From: Phyllobacterium zundukense
GTDB taxonomy: Bacteria; Pseudomonadota; Alphaproteobacteria; Rhizobiales; Rhizobiaceae
Direction of reading: 5' to 3'
DNA: 64,000 nucleotides
NCBI RefSeq assembly: GCF_002764115.1
Contig: NZ_CP017940.1
Location: forward strand, 310,001 to 374,000
Below the pieces are notes generated by a model. It was not told where the DNA came from and did no database searches. It saw only the letters and a list, made by a program, of their open reading frames with translations. Below are positions 39,195-48,832 of this stretch, piece by piece. The translations under genes were made by a program, and so were the position numbers. Positions within the stretch are counted from its first letter, which is position 1. Every line of letters begins with the position of its first letter.

Positions 39195-39593
39195 ATGGCC
39201 AATATAAACCCAGACTTGGATGGGGATGAGCAGCCTCTCGATCCGGCAATGGAGCGGGTCCGCCGCAAAATGATCCGGCTTCTGGCTGTTTCCATCGGCA
39301 TTATGGTGATTGGTCTTATGGCGGTGCTTGCCGCCATTGTCTACAAGATTAACCAGCCGGTGCAGGAAGCGACTGCCCCTGTACAGTCCGAGAGTCCGGG
39401 GCAACCTCTTGGCGCGGCTCTGGAAGGTGAGGCGATAACGCTTGATCCGGGGACCCGCATCCTCTCGCATAATCTATCGGATAATACACTTTCGCTCGAA
39501 ACAAGACTTGCCAACGGTACGCGGCAGATCCTGGTCTATGATGTCGCGACCAAACGCGTGGTTGCGCGTATAGCGGAAGCCGCAGGCAATTAG
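39195..39593 (+). CDS. Small single-pass membrane protein, DUF6476-like
   Basis: About 132 residues from ATG 39195 (GGAG nine bases upstream). The N-terminus MANINPDLDGDEQPLDPAME is followed by a membrane helix (about residues 32-58) and a soluble, probably periplasmic domain (ITLDPGTRILSHNLSDNTLS). This architecture and the position divergent from rluD/rpoH resemble small proteins annotated as DUF6476 in Hyphomicrobiales. The match was made from memory, not by search. Function unknown. Confidence 0.6.
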   Translation: MANINPDLDGDEQPLDPAMERVRRKMIRLLAVSIGIMVIGLMAVLAAIVYKINQPVQEATAPVQSESPGQPLGAALEGEAITLDPGTRILSHNLSDNTLSLETRLANGTRQILVYDVATKRVVARIAEAAGN

Positions 39594-39691
39594 GTGTAGC
39601 TGAAGAGTTGAGCCGTTCAGAGCGCTGGCGACAAATCACCATTGCACTTTGCCGCTTGCTTGATTATACCCGCCTGATTGCTACCCGCGAC

Positions 39692-39766
39692 GCGCCCATC
39701 GTCTAGCGGTCAGGACACCGCCCTCTCACGGCGGGAACAGGGGTTCGATTCCCCTTGGGCGTACCA
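39692..39766 (+). tRNA. tRNA-Glu(CTC)
   Basis: A 75-base cloverleaf with encoded CCA. Acceptor stem GCGCCCA/TGGGCGT, anticodon stem CCGCC/GGCGG with loop CTCTCAC giving anticodon CTC for GAG codons, and T-arm loop GTTCGATTCCCC. It lies directly before the glycosyltransferase-type gene cluster. Confidence 0.95.
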
Positions 39767-39826
39767 ATTTACCCGCACATGATCCAGCGCCATATACTTA
39801 AACGATCTTTTGGAAGGCTGCGCTTG

Positions 39827-40594
39827 ATGAGGTTGCCTCGATTTGAAATCATAACCAAAATTCGCCGTTCCGTTGTTTATCGAATTTTGCGGCCGCGCGC
39901 GCCTCGGCACCCGGTTAAATTCACGGGACCAGCAGTCGTTGTCGGCTCAGCGCCGGTTTCAACGATACCCGCAGGTTTTAGCCAACATTTCCACATTGTG
40001 ACCGTCAATGGATCGCAAAGCGTCCTCGACAGCTGGGATGTTGACTCACCGGATGCGACCTTCATGCAATTCAATCAGGTCGAGGGGCAAACCACCAATG
40101 CTTTGCATGTGCGCAAGGTACTGAACGGAAAGCGCACCGGGCTGCTCTATGTCGTACGCTGGCCCAAAAGTCTGGCTCTGCTCCAGAAGGGTCTCGCCGC
40201 TTTCAACTATACCTATGACGACGTGAAAGTGATCAGCCGCTTTAAACGGATGGCAATGTACGAGGCCGTAATGGGGGGCCTCAATGTCGAAATCGACGAC
40301 AATATGAAATTCTCTAACGGCATTACGGGGGTCTTCTATGCCATCCTCAGTGGCGCAAAGGCTATCATCATTACTGGCATCAATCCTGATTCTTCCGGAC
40401 ATGTTTATAATGATGCCAATCTGAAGCGTTTGCATGCTGGCACCGACAAGCAGATCCTGCAGGCCCTTATCGATCGAGGCTATCCGCTATTCACTGCAGA
40501 CGTTGAAGTCGCCAGCGCGTCCGGCCTCCCCCTATGGACCGAAGATACGTTCAAAGAATTTACCGAAAGAAGCTCCGACGCAGTATCCAGCTAA
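39827..40594 (+). CDS. Putative glycosyltransferase-type protein (GT42/sialyltransferase-like or DUF115-like), function uncertain
   Basis: About 255 residues from ATG 39827 (GGAAGG 9 bases upstream). It starts with a basic, amphipathic N-terminus. A Rossmann-like core reads PAVVVGSAPVSTIPAGF and VNGSQSVLDSWDVDSPDATF; it resembles the NTP-sugar-binding V-V-x-G-(S/N)-x-P start of single-domain bacterial sialyltransferases. The GITGVFYAILSGAKAIIITG block near residue 190 is also seen in such enzymes. No signal peptide is evident. It is the first gene after tRNA-Glu, and two other glycosyltransferase-type genes follow. The donor sugar is not assignable. Confidence 0.5.
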   Translation: MRLPRFEIITKIRRSVVYRILRPRAPRHPVKFTGPAVVVGSAPVSTIPAGFSQHFHIVTVNGSQSVLDSWDVDSPDATFMQFNQVEGQTTNALHVRKVLNGKRTGLLYVVRWPKSLALLQKGLAAFNYTYDDVKVISRFKRMAMYEAVMGGLNVEIDDNMKFSNGITGVFYAILSGAKAIIITGINPDSSGHVYNDANLKRLHAGTDKQILQALIDRGYPLFTADVEVASASGLPLWTEDTFKEFTERSSDAVSS

Positions 40595-40610
40595 CAGAGC
40601 GGATAACATA

Positions 40611-40648
40611 AGAGCGCCCTGCAACCTGGAGGGACACAGGGCGGCTCT
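40611..40648. terminator. Hairpin between convergent glycosyltransferase-type genes
   Basis: AGAGC-GCCCTG pairs with CAGGGC-g-GCTCT (11 pairs with one bulged G). It lies between the plus-strand stop at 40594 and the minus-strand stop at 40675. Confidence 0.5.
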
Positions 40649-40674
40649 CGTTTCAAATCCAGACTACCTGACGA

Positions 40675-41376
40675 TCAAATGGTTTTCCAATCGGGATCAA
40701 CCGCGCTTGCAGCGGCGCGCCATTCATCGGCGTAATCCACATTCTGCCAGTCCTTGAACCATGGCCCACCATTGGTGAAGTGGACAGCGTTCGGATAACC
40801 GTTCGCGGGTTTTTCATTCCAGCCTTCCAGCCAATTCCATTCGACCGGGATCTCGCCGATTTCGTTGTCTTGTGCCCATTGCATCCGGTGCAGATAAGCG
40901 CCGCTCTCCCGGTTGATCAGTTCCGGCGTGAGCTTACGGGTCGATGGGTGATCGCAATTGAACAGCATGAATGACGACCAGTTTTTGCGCGGGTAACTGG
41001 TTTGCACCTTACCGTCCATCTTTGTGGCTTCCTTTGGCGTGTAATCGTGTTTGACGCAGATCACCGCTTTCGATTCATCCCGATATTCGAGTAGCTTTGC
41101 CACGTCGCCGAAGAACAAGAAATCGCAATCGCAAAAAAGCGCCCACCCCTTATATCCGGCGAGCCAGGGCGTGAAAAAACGTGAATAGGTGAATTCGGTC
41201 GAGGCCAGCGGATCGATATCACGCGTATAAGCTCCTTTCTCAACGAGTTCATCCAACTTGATCGGGATTACCCGCACAGGAATGGTCGCGTGTTTCAACG
41301 CTGTGCTCTTGGCGACTTCATAAGCGACCGGTTCGCGTGAGTCCCATCCGACGTAAATATCAAGATCATTCTGCAT
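40675..41376 (-). CDS. Putative glycosyltransferase with DxD motif
   Basis: About 233 residues from ATG 41376 (MQNDLDIYVGWDSREP; GAGGC upstream). The features are DIYVGWDSREPVAYEVAKST, the metal-binding D-C-D in ALFCDCDFLFFGDVAKLL (in part), and later RKNWSSFMLFNCDHPSTRKL and WNWLEGW. This fits the GT-A fold seen in bacterial polysaccharide transferases with a DxD metal site. Longer ORF reading to 41484 has no support. The cluster suggests surface polysaccharide decoration. Confidence 0.7.
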   Translation of the reverse strand: MQNDLDIYVGWDSREPVAYEVAKSTALKHATIPVRVIPIKLDELVEKGAYTRDIDPLASTEFTYSRFFTPWLAGYKGWALFCDCDFLFFGDVAKLLEYRDESKAVICVKHDYTPKEATKMDGKVQTSYPRKNWSSFMLFNCDHPSTRKLTPELINRESGAYLHRMQWAQDNEIGEIPVEWNWLEGWNEKPANGYPNAVHFTNGGPWFKDWQNVDYADEWRAAASAVDPDWKTI

Positions 41377-41609
41377 AATGCCTCGCTTTATATTCTGAGA
41401 GTCAGGGTATGGTTTTAAACGAAATGAGGAAAAGCAAAACCCCTCATTACCGCCAAATTGCGGCACAGATACTTGCTTGCACACGAGTATAGGAGCGTGG
41501 AGTGGTCATTGGGCGACACTTGACGTTCTATGCCTGCAAGTTTAATCGGTCGGTCTCCGGGGGTCACATTGACTAAAGAACCGGCTCTCTTTCAAGGCGG
41601 GACGACCTA

Positions 41610-42671
41610 TTGAAACGACACAAATCTTTCTTGTTCCCAAGAATGGAAATCCCGTTTCCCTACCGTTCGGATAGTCCGTCCGCCTTTCCTACAAGCAAGA
41701 GCCATTCGCTACTTACGCATTGGCGCAACTTCAACGTGAAGAAGCGGCATGCTCCGGTTCAACTATATCCGCTTCGGAAGGGTGACATTCACCCCCTTGC
41801 TCCAGCGGATATACCCCTCATTTTTCTCACGCATAACAGCATTCAGTTTCTGCCATCATTCCTAGCGCACTACCGCAAACTGGGAATAACACGATTCCTA
41901 TGCGTCGATGACCAGTCCACCGACGGCACGCGCGAAAGACTCCTTAAGGAGAATGATGTCGATGTCTTCGGTTCAGAAGTCCGGTACCGTCAGGCGAATG
42001 GCGGCAATCTTTGGCGTGAGGCACTGGTCCGGATTTACGGAACAAAACGCTGGTACATGAATGTCGATTGCGACGAATATTTTATTTATGACCAGTGTGA
42101 GACGCGGAAACTACCCGAGTTAATTGCGGGATTGGAGGCCAAAGGTGTGCTGCATTGCCCGGCGCCCATGATTGATTGTTACCCGTCGGACTCCCTCAAA
42201 TCCGCGGTCTTCGACGGTTCAACAGATATTATGCCTTGGCAGGTCGCCAATACATTCGACAGGCGTGGGTATCGACTCATCCGGACAAATTCAACCATGT
42301 CGATGATGGGTGGACCCCGGGACAGATTGCTGGATGATCCCGAGAATTATGACGAGCTGATGAAGTATCCGCTACTTTATGTCGAATATGATATTGCGTT
42401 TACCATCAGCATCCATAAGCCGTGGCCGTTCGATCGAAACTTCTCGCCAATTTATGGTTCGCTTTTACATTTCAAGTTTTTCAGCGAAACGGAAGATTTC
42501 GTAAAAAAGGCCATCGAAGGTGGCCAATACTTCAAAGGTTCACGCGCCTATAAGACGATGCTGGAGGCTATCACTGCTGGAAAACTCGACAACCTTACTT
42601 CGGATGTCTCCGTAAGATTCGAAGACTCGAAGCAGTTGTCGGATCTTGGTTTCTTCAAGAGCGTGTTTTAA
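41610..42671 (+). CDS. Glycosyltransferase family 2-like protein
   Basis: The 353-residue protein is in the GT2-like group with an IFLTHNSIQFLPSFLAHYRKL core, the sugar-nucleotide-binding VDDQSTDGTRE, and the D-C-D motif in MNVDCDEYFIYD. It resembles alphaproteobacterial 'glycosyl transferase family 2' proteins (Glyco_tranf_2_4). The first codon is TTG at 41610, with AAGGCGGGA upstream; an ATG at 41643 lies in frame but has no ribosome site. It is divergent from the 40675 gene over 233 bases, and faces the alpha-hydroxy-acid dehydrogenase tail to tail. Confidence 0.78.
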   Translation: MKRHKSFLFPRMEIPFPYRSDSPSAFPTSKSHSLLTHWRNFNVKKRHAPVQLYPLRKGDIHPLAPADIPLIFLTHNSIQFLPSFLAHYRKLGITRFLCVDDQSTDGTRERLLKENDVDVFGSEVRYRQANGGNLWREALVRIYGTKRWYMNVDCDEYFIYDQCETRKLPELIAGLEAKGVLHCPAPMIDCYPSDSLKSAVFDGSTDIMPWQVANTFDRRGYRLIRTNSTMSMMGGPRDRLLDDPENYDELMKYPLLYVEYDIAFTISIHKPWPFDRNFSPIYGSLLHFKFFSETEDFVKKAIEGGQYFKGSRAYKTMLEAITAGKLDNLTSDVSVRFEDSKQLSDLGFFKSVF

Positions 42672-42675
42672 GTTT

Positions 42676-43878
42676 TCACACGTCGGCCGTTCGGGTACGT
42701 TTCTTCTTGACCTCAGCCATGCGCGGTTTGGTCTCGAGACCGCTCTTGTAAAGATTGTTGCGGTCAAGATTCCTGACGTCCCGCTCGCCGCATAGAGCCA
42801 TCGTAATATCAAGTTCGTTGCGGATAATCTCCAGCGCTTCCGTGACGCCCTTCTTGCCCCCCGCGCCGAGCCCGTAGAGAAATGCGCGGCCGATAAAGGT
42901 GCCTTTGGCGCCAATGGCGAGAGCCTTCAGTACATCCTGTCCGGAGCGTATGCCGCCATCGAAAAGGACTTCGATCTTGTCGCCGACCGCATCGACAATG
43001 TCGGCAAGAACAGAGATCGACGAAGGTGCGCCATCAAGCTGGCGCCCGCCGTGATTGGACACGATGATTGCATCGGCGCCCGTAGAGACCGCCATTTTCG
43101 CATCCTCGACGTCGAGGATGCCTTTGATGATCAGCTTGCCGCCCCAGCGTTCCTTGATCCAGGCAACATCGTTCCAGGAGAGGCGCGGGTCAAATTGCTC
43201 CGCTGTCCAGGTCGACAATGACGACAGATCGCCGACGCCCTTGGCATGGCCGACAATATTGCGGAACGTGCGACGCTGCGTCTTGAGCATGCCCAGGCAC
43301 CATTGCGGGCGCGTGGCCATCTGCCAGATATGTTTCGGCGTGAATCTCGGCGGGGCCGAAAGACCGTTGCGAATATCCTTGTGGCGCTGCCCGAGAATTT
43401 GCAGATCGAGCGTCAGAACCAGGGCCGAACATTTGGCCGCCTTGGCGCGATCGATCAAATTGTAGATAAAATCGCGATCACGCATCACATAGAGCTGAAA
43501 CCAGAACGGCTTTGTTGTTGCTGATGCCACGTCCTCAATCGAACAAATGCTCATGGTCGAAAGGGTGAAGGGCACGCCGAACTCTTCGGCGGCTTGCGCT
43601 GCCAGCATCTCGCCATCCGCATGCTGCATGCCAGTAAGGCCGGTGGGTGCAAGTGCGACGGGCATGGATACTTTCTGGCCGATCATCGTACTTTCGAGTG
43701 TCCGGTCAGTCATGTCGACGGCTACACGCTGGCGCAATTGGATCTTGCGGAAATCCTCTTCGTTGGCGCGGTAGGTGCTCTCCGTCCAAGCACCGGAATC
43801 GGCATAATCGAAGAACATTTTTGGTACGCGGCGCTGCGCGATTTTTTTCAGATCAGCAATTTCAACTGTCTTTGGCAT
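42676..43878 (-). CDS. lldD: FMN-dependent alpha-hydroxy-acid dehydrogenase (L-lactate dehydrogenase LldD-like)
   Basis: About 400 residues from ATG 43878 (MPKTVEIADLKKIAQRRVPK). FMN TIM-barrel motifs are ALAPTGLTGMQHADGE, FQLYVMRDRDF, the lysine in KLIIKGILDVEDAK, the catalytic histidine and arginine in VSNHGGRQLDGAPSS, and DGGIRSGQDVLKALAIGAKG. The family includes L-lactate, glycolate and mandelate oxidases/dehydrogenases; LldD is likely but not certain. It is divergent from a D-2-hydroxyacid dehydrogenase gene over 209 bases; together they suggest 2-hydroxy-acid use. Confidence 0.88.
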   Translation of the reverse strand: MPKTVEIADLKKIAQRRVPKMFFDYADSGAWTESTYRANEEDFRKIQLRQRVAVDMTDRTLESTMIGQKVSMPVALAPTGLTGMQHADGEMLAAQAAEEFGVPFTLSTMSICSIEDVASATTKPFWFQLYVMRDRDFIYNLIDRAKAAKCSALVLTLDLQILGQRHKDIRNGLSAPPRFTPKHIWQMATRPQWCLGMLKTQRRTFRNIVGHAKGVGDLSSLSTWTAEQFDPRLSWNDVAWIKERWGGKLIIKGILDVEDAKMAVSTGADAIIVSNHGGRQLDGAPSSISVLADIVDAVGDKIEVLFDGGIRSGQDVLKALAIGAKGTFIGRAFLYGLGAGGKKGVTEALEIIRNELDITMALCGERDVRNLDRNNLYKSGLETKPRMAEVKKKRTRTADV

Positions 43879-44087
43879 TTTTCCGTCCCGAAGCCCTTGA
43901 TCTTTGTTCTTCATACTATTGGATGCATCAACGCAAGTGCCAGAATGAAATTCCTGCTTGGCAAGCACAATCCATATGCGGGTATATAATTCGTAGATAA
44001 ATTCAATGACAAGGATTTGTCTTAACCCCACGAGTTTCGCTATGGTCGGCGACAACTCTGAATGCCGCATCAACAGGATCTAATTCG

Positions 44088-45011
44088 ATGACAAAACAAC
44101 CACTTCTCGTGCTTGGTCCGCTCATGCCTTATCTGCTCGAAGAGCTGGAAAAACGCTATGCAGTCGAGAAACTCTACGAGGAAAAGGATGCGCTTGGCTT
44201 TCTGCAAGCGCATGCAGGGCGCTTCCGTGCAGCGGCCACAAGCACCTTTACCGGGCTCAAGGCTGACATGATCGATCTGTTGCCTGCGCTCGAGATTGTT
44301 TCGTCGTTTGGTGTCGGTACCGATTCGCTCGATGTGGCCTATGCGAACAAGAAGGGGATCAAGGTCGCCAATACTCCGGACGTGCTCAACGAGGACACGG
44401 CAAACATGGCAATATCGTTGCTGCTCGCAGTAACCAGGGACATCGTTGCCAATGACCGGTTTGTACGGGAAGGTCGCTGGGCCAGAGGCGAGACACCGCC
44501 GCTGGCGCAAGGAATTGAAGGCAAAAAAGTCGGGCTGGTAGGGCTAGGGCGCATCGGCAGCGTCATCGCGGGAAAGCTTCTCGCTTTCGGCTGCGACGTG
44601 AGCTATCACACGCGCAACAAAAGAGGCGATGTTTCCTACACTTACTACGCTGATCTTGTTGCGATGGCCCGCGATTGCGCCGCCTTGATCGCCATCCTGC
44701 CCGGCGGTGATGCAACGCAGGGCATTATTTCCCGCGACGTGCTAAAGGCCCTTGGACCGCAGGGCACATTTATCAACATTGCACGCGGAACCGTGGTTGA
44801 TGAGGTGGCGCTGGTGGAATTGCTGCAATCGGGTGAGCTTGGCCGCGCCGGGCTCGACGTCTTCGTAGACGAGCCTAATGTGCCCGAAGCCTTATACACC
44901 CTCGATAATGTCGTTCTGCAACCACATATGGGCAGTGCTACGGTTGAGACCCGGAAAGCCATGGCCGACCGGGTTGTTTCCAATCTGGAAAACTATTTCG
45001 CAGGCAAATAG
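44088..45011 (+). CDS. D-2-hydroxyacid dehydrogenase (hydroxypyruvate/glyoxylate reductase-like)
   Basis: The 307-residue NAD(P)-dependent enzyme has the Rossmann motif VGLVGLGRIGSVIAGKL. The catalytic Arg is in NIARGTVVDE, Glu in VDEPNVPEAL and His in QPHMGSAT. The pattern SSFGVGTDSLDV in the substrate domain is typical of the glyoxylate/hydroxypyruvate reductase subgroup. The substrate range is not certain. It starts with an ATG at 44088, divergent from lldD. Confidence 0.85.
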   Translation: MTKQPLLVLGPLMPYLLEELEKRYAVEKLYEEKDALGFLQAHAGRFRAAATSTFTGLKADMIDLLPALEIVSSFGVGTDSLDVAYANKKGIKVANTPDVLNEDTANMAISLLLAVTRDIVANDRFVREGRWARGETPPLAQGIEGKKVGLVGLGRIGSVIAGKLLAFGCDVSYHTRNKRGDVSYTYYADLVAMARDCAALIAILPGGDATQGIISRDVLKALGPQGTFINIARGTVVDEVALVELLQSGELGRAGLDVFVDEPNVPEALYTLDNVVLQPHMGSATVETRKAMADRVVSNLENYFAGK

Positions 45012-45030
45012 AACCGCAATGCCGTGATGT

Positions 45031-45885
45031 TTATCCGAACACCACGGTCTTGTGACCGTTGAGCATGACACGGGATTCGAGGTGCTTCTTCACCGCCCGT
45101 GCCAGCACCCGGCTTTCGATGTCGCGGCCGGTGGCAACGAAATCCTCGGCGCTCATCGCATGGCTGACCCGTTCGGTCTCCTGCTCGATGATCGGACCTT
45201 CATCGAGATCCGGGGTGACGTAGTGCGCCGTCGCGCCGATCAGCTTGACCCCGCGCTCGAAGGCCTGGTGATAGGGCTTGGCCCCCTTGAAGCTGGGCAG
45301 GAAGGAGTGGTGGATGTTGATCACCTTGCCGAACAGCCGTTTCGACAGGTTGTCGGACAGCACCTGCATGTAGCGGGCGAGGATGACGAGGTCGGCGCCG
45401 GTGTCCTTGACGATCTGCAGCAGCGCCTCTTCCTGCTCCTTCTTGGTGTCCCTGGAAACGGGGAGCACATGGTAGGGGATGCCCTCGTGCTCGGCAAAGC
45501 GGCGGCTGTCCTCGTGGTTGGAGACGATGGCCGCGACATCGGCATCGAGCCAGCCCACCTTGATCTGGTAGATCAGGTGCAACAGGGCATGGTCGAACTT
45601 CGACACCATGATGATGATCTTCGGCTTCTTCGACTGGTCGACCAGGGTGGTCTTCATGTCGAAGCGCTGGATCGCCGGCTTGAGCACCCGTTCAACATCA
45701 TCCTTCGTTGTGCCCTCAGCCGCAGTAAAGGCAATGCGCATGAAGAAGCGGTTGGTCTGCCGGTCCCAGAACTGGTTGCTCTCGGCAATATTGGCATCCA
45801 TCCCGGCAAGTTCCGTCGTCACCGAGGCGACAATGCCGGGCTTGTCTTCACAGGAGAGGGTCAGGACGTAATTCTTGTCTGGCAT
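45031..45885 (-). CDS. purU: Formyltetrahydrofolate deformylase PurU
   Basis: PurU hydrolyses 10-formyl-THF to formate and THF, balancing one-carbon pools. The 284-residue protein has an N-terminal ACT-like sensory domain (SCEDKPGIVASVTTELAGMD) and a formyl-transferase-like catalytic domain with HHSFLPSFKGAKPYH and ATAHYVTPDLDEGPII. It lies tail to tail with the 2-hydroxyacid dehydrogenase gene and starts 398 bases ahead of nothing but the cob cluster's 3' end. Demethylating or serine/glycine metabolism is a plausible context. Confidence 0.94.
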   Translation of the reverse strand: MPDKNYVLTLSCEDKPGIVASVTTELAGMDANIAESNQFWDRQTNRFFMRIAFTAAEGTTKDDVERVLKPAIQRFDMKTTLVDQSKKPKIIIMVSKFDHALLHLIYQIKVGWLDADVAAIVSNHEDSRRFAEHEGIPYHVLPVSRDTKKEQEEALLQIVKDTGADLVILARYMQVLSDNLSKRLFGKVINIHHSFLPSFKGAKPYHQAFERGVKLIGATAHYVTPDLDEGPIIEQETERVSHAMSAEDFVATGRDIESRVLARAVKKHLESRVMLNGHKTVVFG

Positions 45886-46035
45886 GGGAACTCCGGATAC
45901 AGGCGATCTGATCTCGTTGGATCATAATGAGCCGTGTTGAAACGCGTCGACACAAAAACGAAGCGCTCAGTCCTTTTTCCGGCATCATACCGGCAGGTCA
46001 AATGATCTTTCTTCAACCGGCGATGAGTTTTCGCC

Positions 46036-47469
46036 TCAAGCTTGTGGCTTGGTTCCGTACCAGCGCGGCGTGTAGACCCATTTGCCGCCATCGGCCCGGT
46101 CAAAGCTGCGGGTGAGGGAGGAGCCAACGATGATCACGGTCCGCATGTCCACCTGTTCCGGCGTCAGCTCCGCAAGGATGATCACCCGGATCGCCTCCGC
46201 TGGCCTGCCTATGTCGCGGCCGAGGACGATCGGCGTTTCGGGACTGCGATATTGGCGCAGGATCTCTATAGCACGCGGCAATTGCCACGGACGCTGCTTC
46301 GAGATCGGGTTGTAGAAGGCCATGGCGAAATCGGCTTCGGCCGCCAGCATAATACGCTTTTCGATAATGTCCCAAGGCTTGAGGTTGTCGGAAAGCGACA
46401 GGATGCAGAAATCATGCCCAAGTGGCGCGCCGCTCCGGCTGGCCGCGGCGAGGGCTGCGGAAACACCGGGCAGGATTTCCAGTTCGACACCATGCCAGGC
46501 TGGATCATCGGATTCGTGCAGAGCCTCGACCACAGCCGCTGCCATGGCAAAGACTCCCGGATCACCGGAAGAAATCATCACGACTGACCTGCCAGTTGCG
46601 GCAAGCTCGAAGGCATGGCGCGCCCGCTGCATTTCCTCGCGGTTGTCGGTCATGTGTACGGTCTGGTCCGGGCGGAAAGGCCCCCCCATACGGACATAGG
46701 TTTCGTACCCAAGGATATCTTCGGCGCGTTGCAATTCCTGTTTGACAGCGGGAACCATAAAATCGGGATCGCCGGGTCCAAGCCCTACGACGGCGAGCCT
46801 GCCCCTCTTGTGCCCGGCAAGGGTCATGTCCTTCGGGGCAGCAATGTCGATCGTGGTATTCGGCTGGAAGATCAATTCGCCCCTTCGCGGCGTGACATCG
46901 GAAGATGTCACCCGGATGAGGAGTTCACCATTGTCGTCCAACGGCAGCCGCGCTTCCCTGAGCCACGGTGCGTCTCCTTCGATTCTGACTGTTTTGCCTG
47001 CAAGAAGATCAGCGATGAAGGTTTTGCCATCCTCTGGATTTTTCAGGATGAATTCCGGAGGCGGAATGAGCAGGCACGTGCCGAAGCGAAGCTCTCCCGA
47101 GGTGGTAATAGCCGGCGTGACGTCGAGAATCTGCGCAATCTGCCGTGCAAGAACGTTGACTCCCGTGGTGCCGCCCAGAAGCGGAACCACGGCACTCCCA
47201 TCATCGGCGACGGCAAGAACAGGCGGTTCCGCCCCCTTGTTGTCGAGAACCGCCGCCAGTGAGCGAATGGTAATGCCGGCAGCACAAAGGGCGATGATGG
47301 CATTACCACCCTGGTAGTGCTGGCGAATGGTTTCACCAAAATTGCTGAAGCTCACGTCGGCGCCTTCAACACGGCCCTCAAGGCCGTAGATGGTTGCGTC
47401 GGTCAAAGTCGCCTTGATACGAAGCGCCGTTTCCATACCAAGCGCCGAAAGGACCAGAAGAGCGGTCAT
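46036..47469 (-). CDS. cobJ: Fused CbiG/CobE-like protein and precorrin-3B C17-methyltransferase (CobJ)
   Basis: A two-part protein of about 477 residues. Residues 1-230 resemble CbiG/CobE ([40 protein letters not shown]). Residues about 235-477 are a tetrapyrrole methylase with [44 protein letters not shown] and [10 protein letters not shown]. CobJ makes precorrin-4 from precorrin-3B with ring contraction. The fusion places the anaerobic-pathway-like CbiG/CobE function on the same chain. ATG 47469 ([11 protein letters not shown]) overlaps the stop of cobI by 4 bases (ATGA). Confidence 0.92.
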   Translation of the reverse strand: MTALLVLSALGMETALRIKATLTDATIYGLEGRVEGADVSFSNFGETIRQHYQGGNAIIALCAAGITIRSLAAVLDNKGAEPPVLAVADDGSAVVPLLGGTTGVNVLARQIAQILDVTPAITTSGELRFGTCLLIPPPEFILKNPEDGKTFIADLLAGKTVRIEGDAPWLREARLPLDDNGELLIRVTSSDVTPRRGELIFQPNTTIDIAAPKDMTLAGHKRGRLAVVGLGPGDPDFMVPAVKQELQRAEDILGYETYVRMGGPFRPDQTVHMTDNREEMQRARHAFELAATGRSVVMISSGDPGVFAMAAAVVEALHESDDPAWHGVELEILPGVSAALAAASRSGAPLGHDFCILSLSDNLKPWDIIEKRIMLAAEADFAMAFYNPISKQRPWQLPRAIEILRQYRSPETPIVLGRDIGRPAEAIRVIILAELTPEQVDMRTVIIVGSSLTRSFDRADGGKWVYTPRWYGTKPQA

Positions 47470-48206
47470 TCGCCGCCGCCTTGCCACTTCTCGCCCGGTA
47501 CCAAAATGAGCGAGAAGTAGGGCGAAGAGTCGGGATCAACCTCAGCGAGTGGGATGATACGCTGCGCATCCATTGTTGCACGTTCGACATAAAGCGCCCG
47601 GTCCATCAGACCGAGTTCCTCGATCACACCCCGCACTTTTGCAAGGTTCTTGCCGAGTTTCATGATTGCGGCGGCTTCAGTGACACCGAGCCGTACCTTC
47701 AAATCCTCCGCAGGCAGGACTCCGGATAGGACCGTCAGTGTCTGGTTGCGATAGACCAGAGGCGCGCCGAGTACGGCGGCACCGCCCAGAATTGAGCAGA
47801 CGCCGGGCACGACTTCGGTTTGATAATCTTCGGCGAGGCGGTCATGGATATACATGAAGGACCCGTAGAAGAACGGATCGCCCTCGGCGATAACCGCCAC
47901 GTCCTTGCCGGCGTCGAGGTGAGCGCGGAGGACACCGGTGATCTCGCCATAGAAATCGCTGACAATGGCTTCGTAATTCATGTGTGCGGGCAATATTTCG
48001 GTCGTGACAGGATAAATGAGGGGAACCAGCAACTGGTTATCGTTGAGATAGCGCTCGACGATGGTCAGTGCGTTGCCCTTCTTACCCTTGGCGGCATGAT
48101 AGGCGACGACAGGCACGGCTTGCAGCAGCCGTAACGCCTTCAACGTGATGAGCTCCGGGTCGCCGGGGCCAACGCCCAGCCCGAAAAGCCGGCCTGGTTG
48201 CGGCAT
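47466..48206 (-). CDS. cobI: Precorrin-2 C20-methyltransferase CobI
   Basis: CobI (246 residues) adds the C20 methyl to precorrin-2 with SAM, giving precorrin-3A. Motifs are [56 protein letters not shown] and [12 protein letters not shown]. Its ATG overlaps the cobH stop by one base (TAATG) and its stop overlaps cobJ, indicating a tight operon. Confidence 0.95.
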   Translation of the reverse strand: MPQPGRLFGLGVGPGDPELITLKALRLLQAVPVVAYHAAKGKKGNALTIVERYLNDNQLLVPLIYPVTTEILPAHMNYEAIVSDFYGEITGVLRAHLDAGKDVAVIAEGDPFFYGSFMYIHDRLAEDYQTEVVPGVCSILGGAAVLGAPLVYRNQTLTVLSGVLPAEDLKVRLGVTEAAAIMKLGKNLAKVRGVIEELGLMDRALYVERATMDAQRIIPLAEVDPDSSPYFSLILVPGEKWQGGGE

Positions 48207-48832
48207 TATTCTTTCTCCGAAGCAAGGGCGTTGATCGCGGCCGCCGCCATGGCACTGCCGCCGCGCCGTCCATGCACAACGACATAGGGAATACCGCGGC
48301 TGTTTTCGGCAAGCGCGGCCTTGGACTCCATGGCCCCGACAAAGCCGACGGGAAAGCCAAGAATGAGCGCCGGCTTCGGCGCGCCCTCGTCAATCATCTC
48401 GAGCAGGCGAAAGAGGGCCGTCGGCGCGTTGCCAAAGGCGACGACTGCGCCCTGAAGATACGGACGCCACAGTTCTAGCGCCGCGGCCGAGCGGGTATTG
48501 CCCATGTCGCGAGCCAGCGCGGCAACGGAAGGATCGCCCAGGGTGCAGATCACCTGGTTATTGGCGGGCAGACGCGCACGGGTCACGCCTTCCGAAACCA
48601 TGCGGGCATCACACAGGATCGGTGCGCCATTCAGCAGGGCGTTGCGGCCTGAAGCGGCTGCGCCTTCGGAAAAAGCGAGATCCTGAATTACATCGACCAT
48701 GCCGCAGGCATGGGCGATGCGCACGGCAAGTTTTTCAAGGTCGGCCGGGATGCGGCTGAGATCGGCCTCAGAACGGATGATGGCGAAGGAGCGATCGTAG
48801 ATCGCCTGACCGTCGCGGATATAATCAAGCAT
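48206..48832 (-). CDS. cobH: Precorrin-8X methylmutase CobH
   Basis: CobH (208 residues) shifts the C11 methyl to C12 to give hydrogenobyrinate. Motifs are [20 protein letters not shown] with the catalytic histidine, [12 protein letters not shown], and [18 protein letters not shown]. It starts inside the last codons of cobG (8-base overlap) and ends in cobI, so the set cobG-cobH-cobI-cobJ is translationally coupled. Confidence 0.95.
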   Translation of the reverse strand: MLDYIRDGQAIYDRSFAIIRSEADLSRIPADLEKLAVRIAHACGMVDVIQDLAFSEGAAASGRNALLNGAPILCDARMVSEGVTRARLPANNQVICTLGDPSVAALARDMGNTRSAAALELWRPYLQGAVVAFGNAPTALFRLLEMIDEGAPKPALILGFPVGFVGAMESKAALAENSRGIPYVVVHGRRGGSAMAAAAINALASEKE

